Source of the DNA: an uncultured Oscillospiraceae bacterium
Lineage (GTDB): Bacteria; Bacillota; Clostridia; Oscillospirales; Oscillospiraceae
DNA length: 25,559 bases
Direction: 5' to 3'
NCBI GenBank assembly: GCA_910584395.1
Contig: CAJUAS010000027.1
Span: 1-25,559 of the forward strand
The position numbers were made by a program, and so were the translations under genes. This document shows positions 1-7,078 of this stretch, piece after piece. The notes beneath the pieces were generated by a model that was not told the DNA's origin, did not search any database, and saw only the letters and a program-made list of their open reading frames with translations. Within the stretch, counting starts at the first letter, position 1; each line of letters opens with the position of its first letter.

Positions 1-150
1 GTGAACCGGCCCGCCCCGCTGGGGCGGGCCGGGCCTTGACTGGAACCGGGCGGCGGAGTGATAGTAGTTAAGGGCAAACGCCACAAGAGCCGGGCCACAG
101 GCCCGGCTCTTGCTATCTTGGGAACGCTCCTGCCACCGGCGGGAGCGTTC
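1..150. repeat. Three consecutive GC-rich hairpins at the left edge
   Basis: Three perfect or near-perfect stems follow each other: 8-17 with 21-30 (10 bp, 3-nt loop), 84-96 with 100-112 (13 bp, loop ACA), and 122-134 with 138-150 (13 bp with one T-G wobble, loop ACC). None is followed by a long T tract, so they are weak intrinsic terminators at best. The stretch is much GC-richer than the operon to its right. A short open frame ending at 37-39 or 67-69 could be the tail of a gene lying left of the window, but I cannot identify it. Confidence 0.5.
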
Positions 151-160
151 TGCCATTCGA

Positions 161-222
161 AATGCGTCCCACCGTGGGATCTATTTTGTCGAGAAATGTA
201 CCTCAATTTGAGGTACATTTCA
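161..222. repeat. Left palindrome array (two odd-centred palindromes)
   Basis: It holds TCCCAC-C-GTGGGA (167-179, centre 173) and a 27-nt palindrome with 13-base perfect arms around T207 (194-220). The centres are 34 bp apart, separated by a spacer containing TTTTGTCGAGAAAT. A diverged array in the same orientation lies at 6411-6504. The array ends at the stop codon (220-222) of the HNH gene, so coding sequence and repeat abut with no gap. Confidence 0.85.
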
Positions 223-966
223 GCAGAAGTCTATTTGGCAATACAGCATTTCATAAATTACTATTTTAATGCGGACTCCGCCATTTTCGTTGTATGACAT
301 TTGATAGCGATACTGCCCTTCTTGCACATCATTCCATAGTGCAAATACACTAATTGCTCCACTTTCGCAACTTTGAAAGATAAGAAACGGCACTGTGGTA
401 CTTCTTGACCCCACTTCTGAAATTTTATGTATTTCTGGTATTTTCTCAAACTGGTCTAGTGCTTCCTTAGACATATTGAAAGCAAACTCATAACTTACAT
501 GAATATCTTGGCCATCTAAATGGAGACCGTCCCATTCAAACGCAGCGTGCCCCTTGGCCAGCTTTATCAAAATGCGGCATAAGCGATTTTCGTCTATACG
601 GTACAACACTTTACCATCTACCGTCTGTATTTCACTCTCGATAAGGCTCCTTAGTGCGTCATCGTTTTCTAACCTGTGAGCGGTACTTGCTTGCCTTTTG
701 TAACCCTCATACACCGCCTCCTTTAAGACATCCAAAAAGCAGGCGATATACTTCTCATCTTCCGAGAAACCGTTGTTGCACTCAAAACACGCCGGAAGTG
801 TTGCCAAATTTTCAGGATACGGCTCAAGCAAAAAAACCTTGGATGGGATATGTTCTCTTGTAGTTGCTGCTTTGCCGCAATATATACATCCGTTTGTAGC
901 CGACTTATCCCAAGCTGTATAATACCCTAAGCCGCCTTTGCCCCCGGGCCGCTTTCGTTGTTCCAT
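220..966 (-). CDS. HNH-type endonuclease, last gene of the R-M operon
   Basis: This is a 248-residue protein. Near the N terminus it has a zinc-type HNH layout: CIYC (27-30), REHIPSK with H39, then CFECNNGFSEDE (C60, C63, N64, N65). The CxxC...H...CxxCN pattern is typical of metal-dependent HNH nucleases. The rest matches no family I recognise and may be a target or regulatory domain. I chose ATG 966 because AGGGAG sits 8-9 nt upstream; a TTG at 1002 has no ribosome-binding site. A 98-nt AT-rich gap separates it from vsr, so it may have its own weak promoter. Its role in the operon (extra nuclease or restriction of modified DNA) is inferred only. The stop codon touches the left palindrome array. 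Confidence 0.75.
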   Translation of the reverse strand: MEQRKRPGGKGGLGYYTAWDKSATNGCIYCGKAATTREHIPSKVFLLEPYPENLATLPACFECNNGFSEDEKYIACFLDVLKEAVYEGYKRQASTAHRLENDDALRSLIESEIQTVDGKVLYRIDENRLCRILIKLAKGHAAFEWDGLHLDGQDIHVSYEFAFNMSKEALDQFEKIPEIHKISEVGSRSTTVPFLIFQSCESGAISVFALWNDVQEGQYRYQMSYNENGGVRIKIVIYEMLYCQIDFC

Positions 967-1064
967 ATCAGTTGTCTCCCTACGAAGTTGCAAAACTTTC
1001 AAATTCTCAAGTTATTAGTTGCTCATTCTAAAATACAATAATTAACCATACCCGCAAATTGGCA

Positions 1065-1478
1065 TTAAAGTCCGTTGATGGCCTCAATTAACTTTTGCAA
1101 TGTTTTATCTCGCATAGCACGCTTTAATTCACATTCCCACACTACAAGGACTTTCCATCCAAGTTCCTTGAGTTGCTGATATGACTGACTATCCCGCGCA
1201 ACATTGTGCTCAATCTTATTTCGCCAATACATCTCGTTAGATGCAGGCCAGACAAAACGGCCACAGTCGTGCTTATGCCAAAAGCAACCGTTTATAAAAA
1301 TAACTGTTCTATACTTTTTCAGTACAATATCTGGGCAGCCAGGCAGACCCTTTACGTTTTTTCTATAACGAAAACCATGTGCAAATAAATATTTTCGTAC
1401 AATTTCCTCTGGTTTGGAGTTTTTGCTTCGGATATGAGACATATTGTAATGCCGAACATCTTTTGAAAGATTATCCAT
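1065..1478 (-). CDS. vsr: Very short patch repair endonuclease (Vsr)
   Basis: The 137-residue protein has normal Vsr length. Vsr nicks next to the T of T:G mismatches that arise when 5-methylcytosine deaminates, so it guards sites methylated by an m5C enzyme. Visible family features are the N-terminal MSHIRSKNSKPEE segment, the catalytic-type Asp in GCPDIV (D50), the GCFWHKHDC block (residues 64-72; the Phe-Trp pair intercalates into DNA in the E. coli enzyme), and the C-terminal VVWECEL strand. ATG 1478 lies 6 nt after the stop of the upstream methyltransferase, consistent with coupled translation; an in-frame TTG at 1481 is the alternative. Its place directly behind an m5C methyltransferase fits the family's function. 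Confidence 0.96.
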   Translation of the reverse strand: MDNLSKDVRHYNMSHIRSKNSKPEEIVRKYLFAHGFRYRKNVKGLPGCPDIVLKKYRTVIFINGCFWHKHDCGRFVWPASNEMYWRNKIEHNVARDSQSYQQLKELGWKVLVVWECELKRAMRDKTLQKLIEAINGL

Positions 1479-1484
1479 CAAACA

Positions 1485-2444
1485 TCATCCAGTCTCTGTG
1501 AGAGCCTTGATTATGGCCTCCGCTATTCGCTTAATAACAGGAACACAAACGGAATTTCCTATTTGCTTATATGCATCATTTATTGTAATGGATCTTGGAA
1601 ATGCAAAGCTACTGGGGAAACCCTGAAAATCAAGACACTCCCGGAGTGTCAGTTTTCTCAGCCCAAATGAATCCACAATTAGCGGGACTCTATTTGGATA
1701 TGTTCCCATATTGGCAGTTAAGGTAGGACACATTTGATTTTTTACTCGAACTACTCCATGATCAGTTAAACGATAGATATGCCCATCAGCTTTAATTTTT
1801 CCAGAGTAACGCTGATAGATTCCGCTAGTCTGTGGATAATAGTATATTTCATGTTTTCTCTCTCTTACTGCAATTATGTTATCTATGCTTTTTGTAAGCG
1901 GAATTGGATCCGGAAAATGGAACCGATTACATGCTTCCAAGTCCAAAAACGCCGCGATATAGATGCGCTTTCTGGTTTGAGGAAGGTTTCCGTACTCATC
2001 TGCTCCTAACACAGCATATTTAACATAGTATCCAAACTGGGCAAGAGTGGTGTAAATCACAAGAAATGTTTTCCCGCTGTCGTGCTCTACCAAATTAGGA
2101 ACATTTTCTAAAAATATGGCCTTGGGACGTTTCTGGTCAATCATCCTAGCTATTTCAAAAAACAGATTCCCTCTAGGATCAGAAAATCCCTTCTGCTTTC
2201 CGGCAATCGAAAAGGGCTGGCAAGGGAATCCGGCCGTCAAAACATCAAAATCTGGAACTAATCGAAAATTTACCACCCGAACATCATCTTCAACAAGATA
2301 TGAATTGCCAAAGTTATGCCGATATGTCCTGCACGCGGCGGAATCGCATTCGTTAGCCCAAATGATCTCGGCTCCGCTTTGCTTAAAACCTAGACAAATT
2401 CCGCCAATGCCAGCAAACATACTGGCAACACGAATGCCGCTCAC
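1485..2444 (-). CDS. DNA (cytosine-5) methyltransferase, first copy
   Basis: This is a complete 319-residue C5-cytosine methyltransferase that uses S-adenosylmethionine to protect the host's restriction sites. Motifs run in canonical order: I (FAGIGG, 10-15), IV with the catalytic cysteine (GFPCQPFS, C75), VI (ENV, 113-115), VIII (QTRKRIY, from 156), a target-recognition region at roughly 165-265, IX (RECLDFQGFP) and X (QIGNSV). The start is GTG 2444, with AGGGG 9 nt upstream. It begins 12 nt after the AlwI-family nuclease and is followed at once by vsr. It shares little beyond motifs with the second methyltransferase at 5027-6082, so the two are not a recent duplication. Target sequence cannot be read from the protein. 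Confidence 0.96.
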   Translation of the reverse strand: MSGIRVASMFAGIGGICLGFKQSGAEIIWANECDSAACRTYRHNFGNSYLVEDDVRVVNFRLVPDFDVLTAGFPCQPFSIAGKQKGFSDPRGNLFFEIARMIDQKRPKAIFLENVPNLVEHDSGKTFLVIYTTLAQFGYYVKYAVLGADEYGNLPQTRKRIYIAAFLDLEACNRFHFPDPIPLTKSIDNIIAVRERKHEIYYYPQTSGIYQRYSGKIKADGHIYRLTDHGVVRVKNQMCPTLTANMGTYPNRVPLIVDSFGLRKLTLRECLDFQGFPSSFAFPRSITINDAYKQIGNSVCVPVIKRIAEAIIKALTETG

Positions 2445-2456
2445 CTAAAATCGCCC

Positions 2457-4037
2457 CTAAAAATCCGACATCTGAATCTGGCGGTTAAGGGAGAAAATAT
2501 CGCGAATCTGCACATGACTGTATGGCGTGGTCTGATTTTTCTCAACCAGCTTTATAATATTTGAGACGCAGACAGCGCTTCCGGGTATCCCGGTTTCTGC
2601 TGTGATCTTCTTTAGCTGTGCATCAATACCGGTGCCGAACCCCCCTGCAATGTAGGAAAAGAATGTCAATGGGAAAGCGGAGCCGCTGTAGTGTCCGATC
2701 CCGCCAATATAATTGTAAACCATCCGATTGTGATGATCGTTGGATATGGTGTACTTAGAGTACGCCTTGTTGTCTATGATTGCCTGATACCCTTCGGCAT
2801 CTGATAAGATTAGAACATCTGGCGAAAGCCCGATGGGTCCCACATGGTATGACTGAAAGCCGAAAGAATCCCTAAAAATCTCGACAGTCGCTTTTTCAAA
2901 ATCTGATGCTTCATCACGGCCCCGAAATGCCATGTTGAAGTATTCAGTCATAAAGGCTCCAATGGCCCCATGTGGGTAGATTTTCAACAAGAGTTCTTCT
3001 GCTACGTGCTGTGAAATTCCAGCCTTTTCTGCCACCGCGTCCACAACAGCGCTGTCAATCGTACAAATAGGACGCTTCAGTGCCTCACTCAAAAATACTT
3101 GCTTGACTTTTTGCTCTACCAGCATTTGTGCGGTGACTGACTTTGCGGTGGTAAGATTGCGGGTGTCCTTTTTGTGCTTTGGATCAAGTCCATACTTCCG
3201 TTGGAAATACTCAGATTCCTGAGGGCGGTCGATCATTCTGCTGTCATCATTAAGGATAGCATCAACTTCTTGAATTTTTTCGGGTAAAATTCTAATGACT
3301 GGTTTCCCATTAGTGTTTACATCACGAACAATAAATTGAGCATAGTCAAGCCAGTTTATAATTGTATTTGCCAAATCATCCAAGTGGCTGTACGGATGAT
3401 CGGGATTGACTTTTCCGGTACTGGGTGCATACAAAGTGAAAAAGTCACTTGACAACGCACCGACACCTTTCTCTCGATACTCCAAAATGCGATCAACTAT
3501 ATGCTCATAAAGGCGGTTACTTTCATCTTCAGCTTCTGTCGCTACGATACGGGCGATTTCTTCCTGCGACAGCGAGTAGTCCAGCCTAGACTCGCGAAGC
3601 AGTCTTAAAAGAAAACGGAAAGGCCTGATTTTAAAGCGGTCGCTCACCCTTGTTTTTGCTGTAGCTGGAGATAGGGAGAATGGAGAAGGGAATTGATATT
3701 TGAGGATTTGCCCTTTCAGCACTTCAACAGGAGAATCACCGTTTAAAATTGCTTCTCCAGCCAAAGTGAGTTTTGTCTGCCCTGTGGATTCCTGCACAAA
3801 CACTAACCCAAGGCTGGATATCCAGGCGAAATATGTACGCCCACCCCCGCCACGCTGATCCCGCCTTTCCCCGGGCCTTTTGAGGCCTGCGTCCTCCAAG
3901 GCTTGCTCAAAGGCCAAGTGAGTATATAGGTTCCCTTGCCATTCGCTGTTCAAGGAAACATCTGCGCAGCATGCCAAAATTTCCGGCACACTGTTCAGCT
4001 TTCGTTTTGGCCTTGTAACCCACCAATAGTTCAGCAT
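2457..4037 (-). CDS. AlwI-family type II restriction endonuclease
   Basis: The 526-residue protein starts MLNYWWVTRPKRKLNSVPEI and has the DQRGGGGRTY...LGLVF block (60-80) and TLAGEAILNGDSPVEVLK block (91-108) that I associate with the AlwI family (AlwI itself reads GGATC and cuts at a distance). A PD-(D/E)xK-like nuclease site is visible as PD at 406-407 followed by IIDNK at 420-424 (D422, K424). The start is ATG 4037 with a strong GAGGAGGGG site. It lies 12 nt downstream of the PLD-type nuclease and 12 nt upstream of an m5C methyltransferase. Family assignment is from pattern memory; recognition site and cognate methyltransferase are unknown. Confidence 0.88.
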   Translation of the reverse strand: MLNYWWVTRPKRKLNSVPEILACCADVSLNSEWQGNLYTHLAFEQALEDAGLKRPGERRDQRGGGGRTYFAWISSLGLVFVQESTGQTKLTLAGEAILNGDSPVEVLKGQILKYQFPSPFSLSPATAKTRVSDRFKIRPFRFLLRLLRESRLDYSLSQEEIARIVATEAEDESNRLYEHIVDRILEYREKGVGALSSDFFTLYAPSTGKVNPDHPYSHLDDLANTIINWLDYAQFIVRDVNTNGKPVIRILPEKIQEVDAILNDDSRMIDRPQESEYFQRKYGLDPKHKKDTRNLTTAKSVTAQMLVEQKVKQVFLSEALKRPICTIDSAVVDAVAEKAGISQHVAEELLLKIYPHGAIGAFMTEYFNMAFRGRDEASDFEKATVEIFRDSFGFQSYHVGPIGLSPDVLILSDAEGYQAIIDNKAYSKYTISNDHHNRMVYNYIGGIGHYSGSAFPLTFFSYIAGGFGTGIDAQLKKITAETGIPGSAVCVSNIIKLVEKNQTTPYSHVQIRDIFSLNRQIQMSDF

Positions 4038-4049
4038 AAAGGCCCCTCC

Positions 4050-5015
4050 TCACACAGAAAAATCCATAAAGAACTGTTCGTCATCCAGCTTGTAGAATGT
4101 TACATCCGTACGCCCATATCGCTCAAAATCCGCTTTTGTGACAAAGGCTCCATTGGCAAGCCCCAGACGATTGCGAAAGTATTCTCCAAGTAATGAATTG
4201 TTGGAAGGAGTAGTAATTGCCTTATCATTCTGCTGTTCAACACGAAGGATGAGCTGCCGCCCATCGTCAGTCAACACAGAAAAATGCTGTTTTTCCAGAG
4301 GGAAGAAACCGCTCCGTGCAATAGCGGCTGGCAGATGAATGTATGCCTGATTGGGTTCGCGTCCTCCGCGTTGCCCCCAGTTTATACCGGAGCGGAGGCC
4401 CGTCTCCCCATTGCGCGTCAAAAAAGATAATGTAACGCTGCAAATTCCACCTCCGCGTAGTCTTGTTGCTGCACCAGCCTCCTCGGGACGAGTTTGATGA
4501 GCTGGATGTAGTACAATGTGTTCCTCAACTTCTGCATGGTTGCAGTAAATGGAATCGGGTTCAATGCTATCAAAATACTCAAGAGCAGCACCGGGTTCAC
4601 ATTGCTCCAACATCTCACGACGGTGTCGCGAGAATGCTGTTTGCGTGTAATTTGCTGAACCCATGTACGCCAAGATCGGCTGATCATCCCGCTCCCAAAG
4701 GTATAGTTTGGAATGTACTGGTGCACCATCATATACATATTGTGCAGTAAAACGCACTTGGTCAGAATCTGCGCTGTCGCTCATTAACCGTTGGAAACCA
4801 GTATGTACAGGGATACTTAACCCGTCATATCCACACATTCCGACCAAGAGCGTAATTTCTATTGGCCCACGCAAATGGGCATATCGGTCGCAGATTTCTC
4901 CCATGTGCCACGAAGCCATCGTATGTGTGGCATACCCCGCTACTATTTTTAGGTGATTTGCCCCTTGACCGATTGGGTCAAGCAATACCGTATCGCGAAA
5001 ATCGCTGGTCAGCAT
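4050..5015 (-). CDS. NgoFVII-type restriction endonuclease with PLD fold
   Basis: This 321-residue protein belongs to the phospholipase-D-fold restriction enzymes (NgoFVII/BfiI type), which cut DNA without metal through a histidine. The PLD signature is HSK (H101, K103), then GSANYT (119-124) and E134. The C-terminal half (about 190-321, including GEYFRNRLGL and RYGRTDVTFYKLDD) resembles the B3-like DNA-binding domain of BfiI-type enzymes. ATG 5015 has AAGGGG 7 nt upstream and begins 11 nt after the stop of the methyltransferase at 5027-6082. BfiI works on an asymmetric site with two protecting methyltransferases (family knowledge), which could explain two methyltransferases in this operon. 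Confidence 0.88.
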   Translation of the reverse strand: MLTSDFRDTVLLDPIGQGANHLKIVAGYATHTMASWHMGEICDRYAHLRGPIEITLLVGMCGYDGLSIPVHTGFQRLMSDSADSDQVRFTAQYVYDGAPVHSKLYLWERDDQPILAYMGSANYTQTAFSRHRREMLEQCEPGAALEYFDSIEPDSIYCNHAEVEEHIVLHPAHQTRPEEAGAATRLRGGGICSVTLSFLTRNGETGLRSGINWGQRGGREPNQAYIHLPAAIARSGFFPLEKQHFSVLTDDGRQLILRVEQQNDKAITTPSNNSLLGEYFRNRLGLANGAFVTKADFERYGRTDVTFYKLDDEQFFMDFSV

Positions 5016-5026
5016 ATAATCACCCC

Positions 5027-6082
5027 TTATTCGCTGATACTTTCCTCAACCGAGGGATATTTGACCCCTGCCAAAGTCTTTAAAATAGCCTCAAAGATAA
5101 TTTTTGCGCCTTCATAAGGAACGGCCATTCCTATCTGCTTTCTCACGCTTTCTTTGCTGCCCTCAAACACAAAGGTATCCGGGAAAGTTTGCAGTCTGGC
5201 CCGCTCCCGGTTGGTCAATGCGCGAGGTTCTGACCAATGATAAATATGTGTTCCACCGCCGCCGCTGCCTGTGACTGTATACGCCGGTTTATCCGGGTCA
5301 AGCCGCTTATATATTTGGCTGATTCTGGCACCTGTAACATTTAGCTGTAAATCGTCCGGCAAATCTGCGGTAAAAGCATTTTGCCCCGGTTTAATATGAC
5401 GCAGCCGCTCAACTACAGTAGGTGATTGTTTCGTCAATTCATTGTTTGGAGCATCTTCTGGAATGGGGGGATTTTCAATAGCCTCACGGCAAGTTTTGAT
5501 CTCATACCCAGCCGGCGATGGCACATGAAACTTCAGCTTTTGATCTTTACGGATACCAACTATGATTACCCTGTGCCTGGCCTGTGGTACGCCATATTGC
5601 TCGAATTTATATAGATGGGGCGTTAATACATACCCATCCCCTGCATTTTCCAGCTCCGACTTGATTTTCAAAAAAGCTTTTCCATCATTAGCGTTTCTTA
5701 ATCCGCCAACATTTTCGGCCAAAAACCATATGGGATGAAACTTTTCTATTACTTTTACACCGTACGAGTACAAGGGGCCATATACCCCATCCATTCCTTT
5801 CTGTTCGCCAACGACGCTGTAATCATTGCAGGGGAAACCAAAGGCAAGAGCATCTATTGGCCTTAAAGAAGCAATTTTCAGTTTCCGAACATCTTCATGA
5901 ATAACGGATCTTGGCGCATTTTTGCATATGTTTTGAGTGTATGTGCGACAGGTGTCTAAATCATAATCTGTAGCCCATTCATGAACAATTTTGAAATCAG
6001 GCAGACCAATATCGGCATTGATGGCGCCATATGCTAAACCTCCGGGGCCGCAAAAAAGTTCCCCCAGTTTGTATATTGCCAT
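5027..6082 (-). CDS. DNA (cytosine-5) methyltransferase, second copy
   Basis: A 351-residue C5-cytosine methyltransferase. Motif I is ELFCGPGGLAYGA (8-20). The catalytic loop is the variant GFPCNDYS (C85), motif VI is ENVGG (from 124), VIII is QARHRVIIVG, IX is NRERARLQTFP and X is QIGMAVP. ATG 6082 is preceded by an excellent GAGGAGG site; upstream ATG/TTG codons in frame lack one and overlap the regulator gene. It sits second in the operon, 13 nt after the HTH gene and 11 nt before the PLD nuclease, its likely partner. It is clearly different from the methyltransferase at 1485-2444. Confidence 0.96.
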   Translation of the reverse strand: MAIYKLGELFCGPGGLAYGAINADIGLPDFKIVHEWATDYDLDTCRTYTQNICKNAPRSVIHEDVRKLKIASLRPIDALAFGFPCNDYSVVGEQKGMDGVYGPLYSYGVKVIEKFHPIWFLAENVGGLRNANDGKAFLKIKSELENAGDGYVLTPHLYKFEQYGVPQARHRVIIVGIRKDQKLKFHVPSPAGYEIKTCREAIENPPIPEDAPNNELTKQSPTVVERLRHIKPGQNAFTADLPDDLQLNVTGARISQIYKRLDPDKPAYTVTGSGGGGTHIYHWSEPRALTNRERARLQTFPDTFVFEGSKESVRKQIGMAVPYEGAKIIFEAILKTLAGVKYPSVEESISE

Positions 6083-6095
6083 TGGTAGTTCCTCC

Positions 6096-6305
6096 TCAAA
6101 TTTCTTCTCCATTCGGAAAAACAAATTTTCTTACAAACGAGATTCCTGCGGCCTCGGCAACTTTTTCCATATCCGATATGCTGAAGCTTTCTCTACTCAT
6201 TTTTCCACTGAGACTTTGCGGTGACTGTCCCATACGCCTAGCAAGTTCAGCCATACTAATGTTAAGCCGCGCGCACAATACACGAATTTGATCTGAAGTT
6301 GTCAT
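6096..6305 (-). CDS. Small HTH (XRE/Cro-type) regulator heading the R-M operon
   Basis: The 69-residue protein is almost entirely one helix-turn-helix: residues 17-35 (MAELARRMGQSPQSLSGKM) fit the Cro/C1 pattern, followed by a recognition-domain tail ending FPNGEEI. Small regulators like this often control timing of methylase and nuclease expression in R-M systems (C proteins), and that role is inferred here from its position as the first gene. ATG 6305 has GGAGGG 11 nt upstream, a slightly long spacing. The octamer TTATACYG occurs twice on the minus strand, once over the -10 and once just before the start codon, and could be operator half-sites. Confidence 0.85.
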   Translation of the reverse strand: MTTSDQIRVLCARLNISMAELARRMGQSPQSLSGKMSRESFSISDMEKVAEAAGISFVRKFVFPNGEEI

Positions 6306-6332
6306 AACGGTATAATCCCTCCATCGTTCCTC

Positions 6333-6361
6333 AGTATAAATGTTTTTATTTAGCTTGTCAA
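6333..6361 (-). promoter_or_regulatory. Promoter of the R-M operon
   Basis: On the minus strand TTGACA (6356-6361) is spaced 17 bp from TATACT (6333-6338), an almost perfect housekeeping promoter. Transcription would start near 6326, about 20 nt before the HTH start codon, and no other convincing promoter is seen before the gap at 967-1064. Confidence 0.85.
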
Positions 6362-6410
6362 TGACTTTGTTTGGCTTAACTCAGTGTGCTACCATTGTGA
6401 TATTAGAAAC

Positions 6411-6504
6411 GTGCCTCAATTTGAGACACACTTTTTGTCGAGAAATATGTCCCACGGTGGGATCTATTTTGTCGAGAAATGTACCTCAAATTGAGGTATA
6501 TTTC
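6411..6504. repeat. Right palindrome array (three odd-centred palindromes)
   Basis: Three palindromes are centred at 6420 (T), 6456 (G) and 6490 (A), spaced 36 and 34 bp, with TTTTGTCGAGAAAT-type spacers. The 6450-6504 part is a near copy of 167-220 in the same orientation. The differences are mostly the palindrome centres and the last arm. It lies just upstream of the R-M operon promoter. Confidence 0.85.
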
Positions 6505-6580
6505 CAGGTAGTTAATTATTTGCGCTTTTGAGGATTTGACCGCATACTTATTATGGGTGGCTATCTCCCCAAAACAAAGG

Positions 6581-6618
6581 AACCAGGGCGGTATCCTTCC
6601 GAATACCGCCCTGGTTTT
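6581..6618. terminator. Bidirectional hairpin terminator
   Basis: A 14-bp perfect stem (6581-6594 with 6603-6616) has an 8-nt loop and TTTT at the right. It is followed by two tandem copies of TTGACCCTTATC (from 6617). No gene ends here, so it probably insulates the island from its flank. Confidence 0.6.
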
Positions 6619-6765
6619 GACCCTTATCTTGACCCTTATCACGGTAGGCCTGGCTATTACCCTTTGACACATGATGAAATATTGATTTTGAAAAAGCTAG
6701 TGTTTGCAATGCTTGGCGGCACTTGATGACATTGGCTGATACTGTCTGAAACAGCCCCTGGGCAG

Positions 6766-6788
6766 TTCGAATCCTTCTCCCGCTGCCA
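6766..6788 (+). other. tRNA 3'-end remnant, candidate attachment site
   Basis: The bases read as the last third of a tRNA: T-loop TTCGAAT (6766-6772), T-stem 3' strand CCTTC, acceptor strand TCCCGCT, discriminator G and CCA. The bases before the T-loop (GGCAG) cannot pair with CCTTC, so the 5' part of the gene is missing. A strong terminator follows 2 nt later. This is what remains downstream when an element integrates into a tRNA 3' end. Alternative: a 9-bp stem (6712-6720 with 6782-6790) closes the region and it could be a degenerate tRNA-like RNA. I could not name the parent tRNA. Confidence 0.45.
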
Positions 6789-6790
6789 AG

Positions 6791-6826
6791 AAAAATCACC
6801 GGAATCTTCGGATTCTGGTGATTTTT
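6791..6826 (+). terminator. Intrinsic terminator with UUCG tetraloop
   Basis: A 16-bp stem (6791-6806 with 6811-6826, one G-T wobble) has loop TTCG and ends in a T6 run. It directly follows the tRNA remnant. Confidence 0.85.
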
Positions 6827-6848
6827 TGCGTTGCGGAGAGGAGACGGA

Positions 6849-6885
6849 CGAGAGACCGAAGCGGCGCTTCGGTCTCTCGTTTTTT
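6849..6885 (+). terminator. Second intrinsic terminator
   Basis: A 14-bp perfect stem (6849-6862 with 6866-6879, loop GGC) followed by T6. With the terminator just upstream it isolates the giant surface-protein gene from the island. Confidence 0.85.
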
Positions 6886-6936
6886 GTGAATTATGTCAAT
6901 CTCGGCGAAAAATTTTGAGAAATTTTCGTGAAAGTA

Positions 6937-6965
6937 TTGCATTTTGACGGTGCAAGGAGTAAAAT
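6937..6965 (+). promoter_or_regulatory. Promoter of the giant SLH-protein gene
   Basis: TTGCAT (6937-6942) and TAAAAT (6960-6965) are 17 bp apart. The predicted start near 6973 leaves a leader of about 105 nt that contains stems at 6979-6995 (6 bp), 6996-7020 (9 bp) and 7030-7049 (8 bp, one wobble) before the start codon. I see no match to a riboswitch consensus in it. Confidence 0.6.
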
Positions 6966-7078
6966 ATACGGCGCATAAAGGAGCTAAGACTCCTTGCGTT
7001 CCGGGGGAAGGCCGGAACGCAGAAAGGCCGCCTCCCCGAACGGGGGGGCAAAAATATTGGAAAGGGATGGAAAAAAGT

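Larger units (their letters stand above)
1..6788. mobile_element. Acquired defence island (right end of an integrative element)
   Basis: The restriction-modification operon is AT-rich next to GC-rich neighbours. It is bracketed by palindrome arrays (167-222 and 6411-6504) and followed by a tRNA 3'-end fragment (6766-6788) that continues straight into a strong terminator. Integration into a tRNA 3' end leaves exactly such a 3' fragment plus native downstream DNA at one junction. The intact tRNA and the integrase would then lie left of the window. That part is inference, and no integrase is visible here. Confidence 0.4.

Noticed and set aside
58..297. Frame reading through the left hairpins and palindrome array
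   Set aside because: It runs across structured repeats, has no ribosome-binding site and encodes nothing recognisable; the repeat itself explains the reading frame.
6712..6790. A complete tRNA closed by the 9-bp stem 6712-6720/6782-6790
   Set aside because: The T-stem cannot form and the D and anticodon arms do not fit, so I kept only the 3' remnant. The stem is noted as an alternative.
6551..6799. 82-codon frame on the minus strand across the tRNA remnant
   Set aside because: It overlaps a terminator and the tRNA-like 3' end; frames of this sort are shadows of RNA genes.
6973..7078. c-di-GMP riboswitch in the leader of the giant gene
   Set aside because: Surface-protein leaders often have one, but the conserved core of the GEMM type is not present.
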